Origin: Bdellovibrionales bacterium
Lineage (GTDB): Bacteria; Bdellovibrionota; Bdellovibrionia; Bdellovibrionales; UBA1609
DNA: 6,741 nucleotides
Direction: 5' to 3'
Assembly: GCA_020435025.1 (NCBI GenBank)
Contig: JAGRAG010000399.1
Coordinates: 1 to 6,741, forward strand
Shown here: positions 6,121 to 6,741 of the stretch, piece by piece
How positions within the stretch are numbered: position 1 is the stretch's first letter
Layout: each line of letters begins with the position of its first letter
Position numbers and translations under genes: made by a program
Notes under the pieces: generated by a model
Seen by the model: only the letters and a program-made list of their open reading frames with translations
What the model was told of the DNA's origin: nothing
Database searches by the model: none

Positions 6121-6135
6121 GCTCATTTGATGAGC
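6121..6135. repeat. Short stem-loop after the lipoprotein gene
   Basis: GCTCAT, loop TTG, then ATGAGC, beginning 16 nt after the stop codon. The stem is only 6 bp and is followed by CTCATCCGTCG and an A-run rather than a T-run, so it is a poor intrinsic terminator. It may still protect the 3' end of the message or aid termination. Confidence 0.3.
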
Positions 6136-6214
6136 CTCATCCGTCGAAAAAAATCTTTATTATAGAATCTATTTCTTTTCAGAAACTGGAGTCATAGCCA
6201 TTTTATCGATTGAT

Positions 6215-6227
6215 ACTCTTCAAGAGT
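6215..6227. promoter_or_regulatory. 13-bp palindrome upstream of the sigma-54 promoter, candidate activator site
   Basis: ACTCTT-C-AAGAGT is a perfect 6-1-6 palindrome centred at 6221, about 65 bp before the predicted start point. A related half-site, ACTCT, follows at about 6240-6244. Sigma-54 promoters need an upstream-bound activator. The position is somewhat closer than the usual 80-150 bp, so this is tentative. Confidence 0.35.
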
Positions 6228-6260
6228 CCTACATCTTCTACTCTCTGAAAGTCACTGTTT

Positions 6261-6276
6261 TGGCATATCACTTGCT
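6261..6276 (+). promoter_or_regulatory. Sigma-54 (RpoN) -24/-12 promoter of the 5'-nucleotidase gene
   Basis: TGGCAT (6261-6266), five bases, then TTGCT (6272-6276) matches the YTGGCAYR-N4-TTGCW consensus at every position (T at 6260 as Y, T at 6266 as Y, A at 6267 as R, T at 6276 as W). The GG (6262-6263) and GC (6274-6275) are spaced as required. Transcription would begin near 6286-6287, just ahead of the GGAG ribosome binding site at 6294-6297 and the ATG at 6306, giving a leader of about 20 nt. Orientation and position fit the gene exactly. Confidence 0.65.
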
Positions 6277-6305
6277 GTGGTCTTCATAAAATTGGAGAAC
6301 CACTT

Positions 6306-6741
6306 ATGATACTCAACAAACAAGATTTAAATACTCAGGCTTTGAAAAATCTTCTTGCTTGTCTGCTTTTTTTAGCCTCACCCGCTTTAGCTGAGAAGAA
6401 ACTTTTAGTTATGGCCACCACTGACCTTCATGGACAAATTGCCCCCCTCAATTCTACTTCTCTCGCGGGTCAAACTGTCGGCATTGGTGGAATTTCCATT
6501 TTATCGAGCTACATCAAAGCTTTACGCAAATCACGTACTGGGGCTCAGATTTTAGTGGATGCTGGGGACTTATTCCAAGGGACCATGGAGTCAAATACAC
6601 TTGAAGGGTCACCCATTGTCGAACTTTATAACTACCTTAGGGTCGATGCCACGGCTATAGGTAACCATGAGTTCGATTTTGGACCTCAAGGGCCTGACCG
6701 AGTACAGGTTCAATCGACACAGGATCCCTTAGGCGCTATAC
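6306..6741 (+). CDS. Periplasmic 5'-nucleotidase / calcineurin-like metallophosphoesterase (UshA/CpdB-type), C-terminus cut by window edge
   Basis: 145 complete codons are present and the frame is open to the window end. The ATG has GGAG 8 nt upstream. Residues 1-29 are a signal peptide ending in ALA before EKK, so the enzyme is exported. The metallophosphoesterase motifs of the 5'-nucleotidase family follow in order: TTDLHG (38-43, D40 and H42 as metal ligands), GGISIL (61-66), VDAGDLFQGT (84-93, D88 metal ligand) and GNHEFDFG (119-126, N120 and H121). Full-length members run about 500-650 residues, with a C-terminal substrate-binding domain not visible here. They hydrolyse 5'-nucleotides, UDP-sugars or 2',3'-cyclic nucleotides in the periplasm; the substrate cannot be assigned from this part. 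The adjacent sigma-54 promoter suggests control by nutrient or envelope state. For a predator, a role in scavenging prey nucleotides is possible but inferred. Confidence 0.93.
   Translation, partial: MILNKQDLNTQALKNLLACLLFLASPALAEKKLLVMATTDLHGQIAPLNSTSLAGQTVGIGGISILSSYIKALRKSRTGAQILVDAGDLFQGTMESNTLEGSPIVELYNYLRVDATAIGNHEFDFGPQGPDRVQVQSTQDPLGAI

Noticed and set aside
6121..6135. Stem-loop as a rho-independent terminator
   Set aside because: Only a 6-bp stem and no T-run after it on either strand; kept only as a minor repeat.

Overview
The window most likely comes from a Bdellovibrio-like predatory bacterium or close relative (Bdellovibrionota). The evidence is a TIGR02147-type regulator, a paralogous family known mainly from Fibrobacter and Bdellovibrio, plus a high density of secreted proteins of unknown function, AT-rich spacers and a moderate GC content. 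This placement is an inference; no rRNA or other marker gene is present.

Layout from left to right. (1) 1-579, minus: a DedA-family membrane protein whose C-terminus is cut by the window edge. (2) 639-722: an 84-nt near-perfect palindrome, probably a terminator, separating dedA from the next operon. (3) 727-2605, minus: two tightly spaced genes for exported proteins of unknown function; the promoter-proximal one has a coiled coil and a conserved-looking HEY segment. (4) 2606-2793: a divergent control region with overlapping candidate promoters and a perfect 19-bp palindrome next to the regulator start. (5) 2794-3609, plus: the TIGR02147-family regulator. (6) 3625-3996, minus: a small four-cysteine secreted protein whose signal-peptide codons contain a 13-nt poly-T tract; loss or gain of one base would switch the gene off. 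(7) 3997-4506: an AT-rich 510-nt spacer with no convincing gene. (8) 4507-6105, plus: a lipoprotein with a putative Ig-like segment, a CSLREA-type segment and a right-handed parallel beta-helix, ending in a choice-of-anchor Q-like tail. (9) 6106-6305: a spacer with a consensus sigma-54 (-24/-12) promoter. (10) 6306-6741, plus: the N-terminal third or so of a periplasmic 5'-nucleotidase/metallophosphoesterase, cut by the window edge.

Five of the seven confident genes encode proteins predicted to leave the cytoplasm by a signal peptide or lipobox, and one more is a membrane protein. The best candidate for a linked unit is the TIGR02147 regulator with the divergent two-gene exported operon. The other genes look like independent transcription units. 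No mobile element, CRISPR array, tRNA or rRNA was seen.
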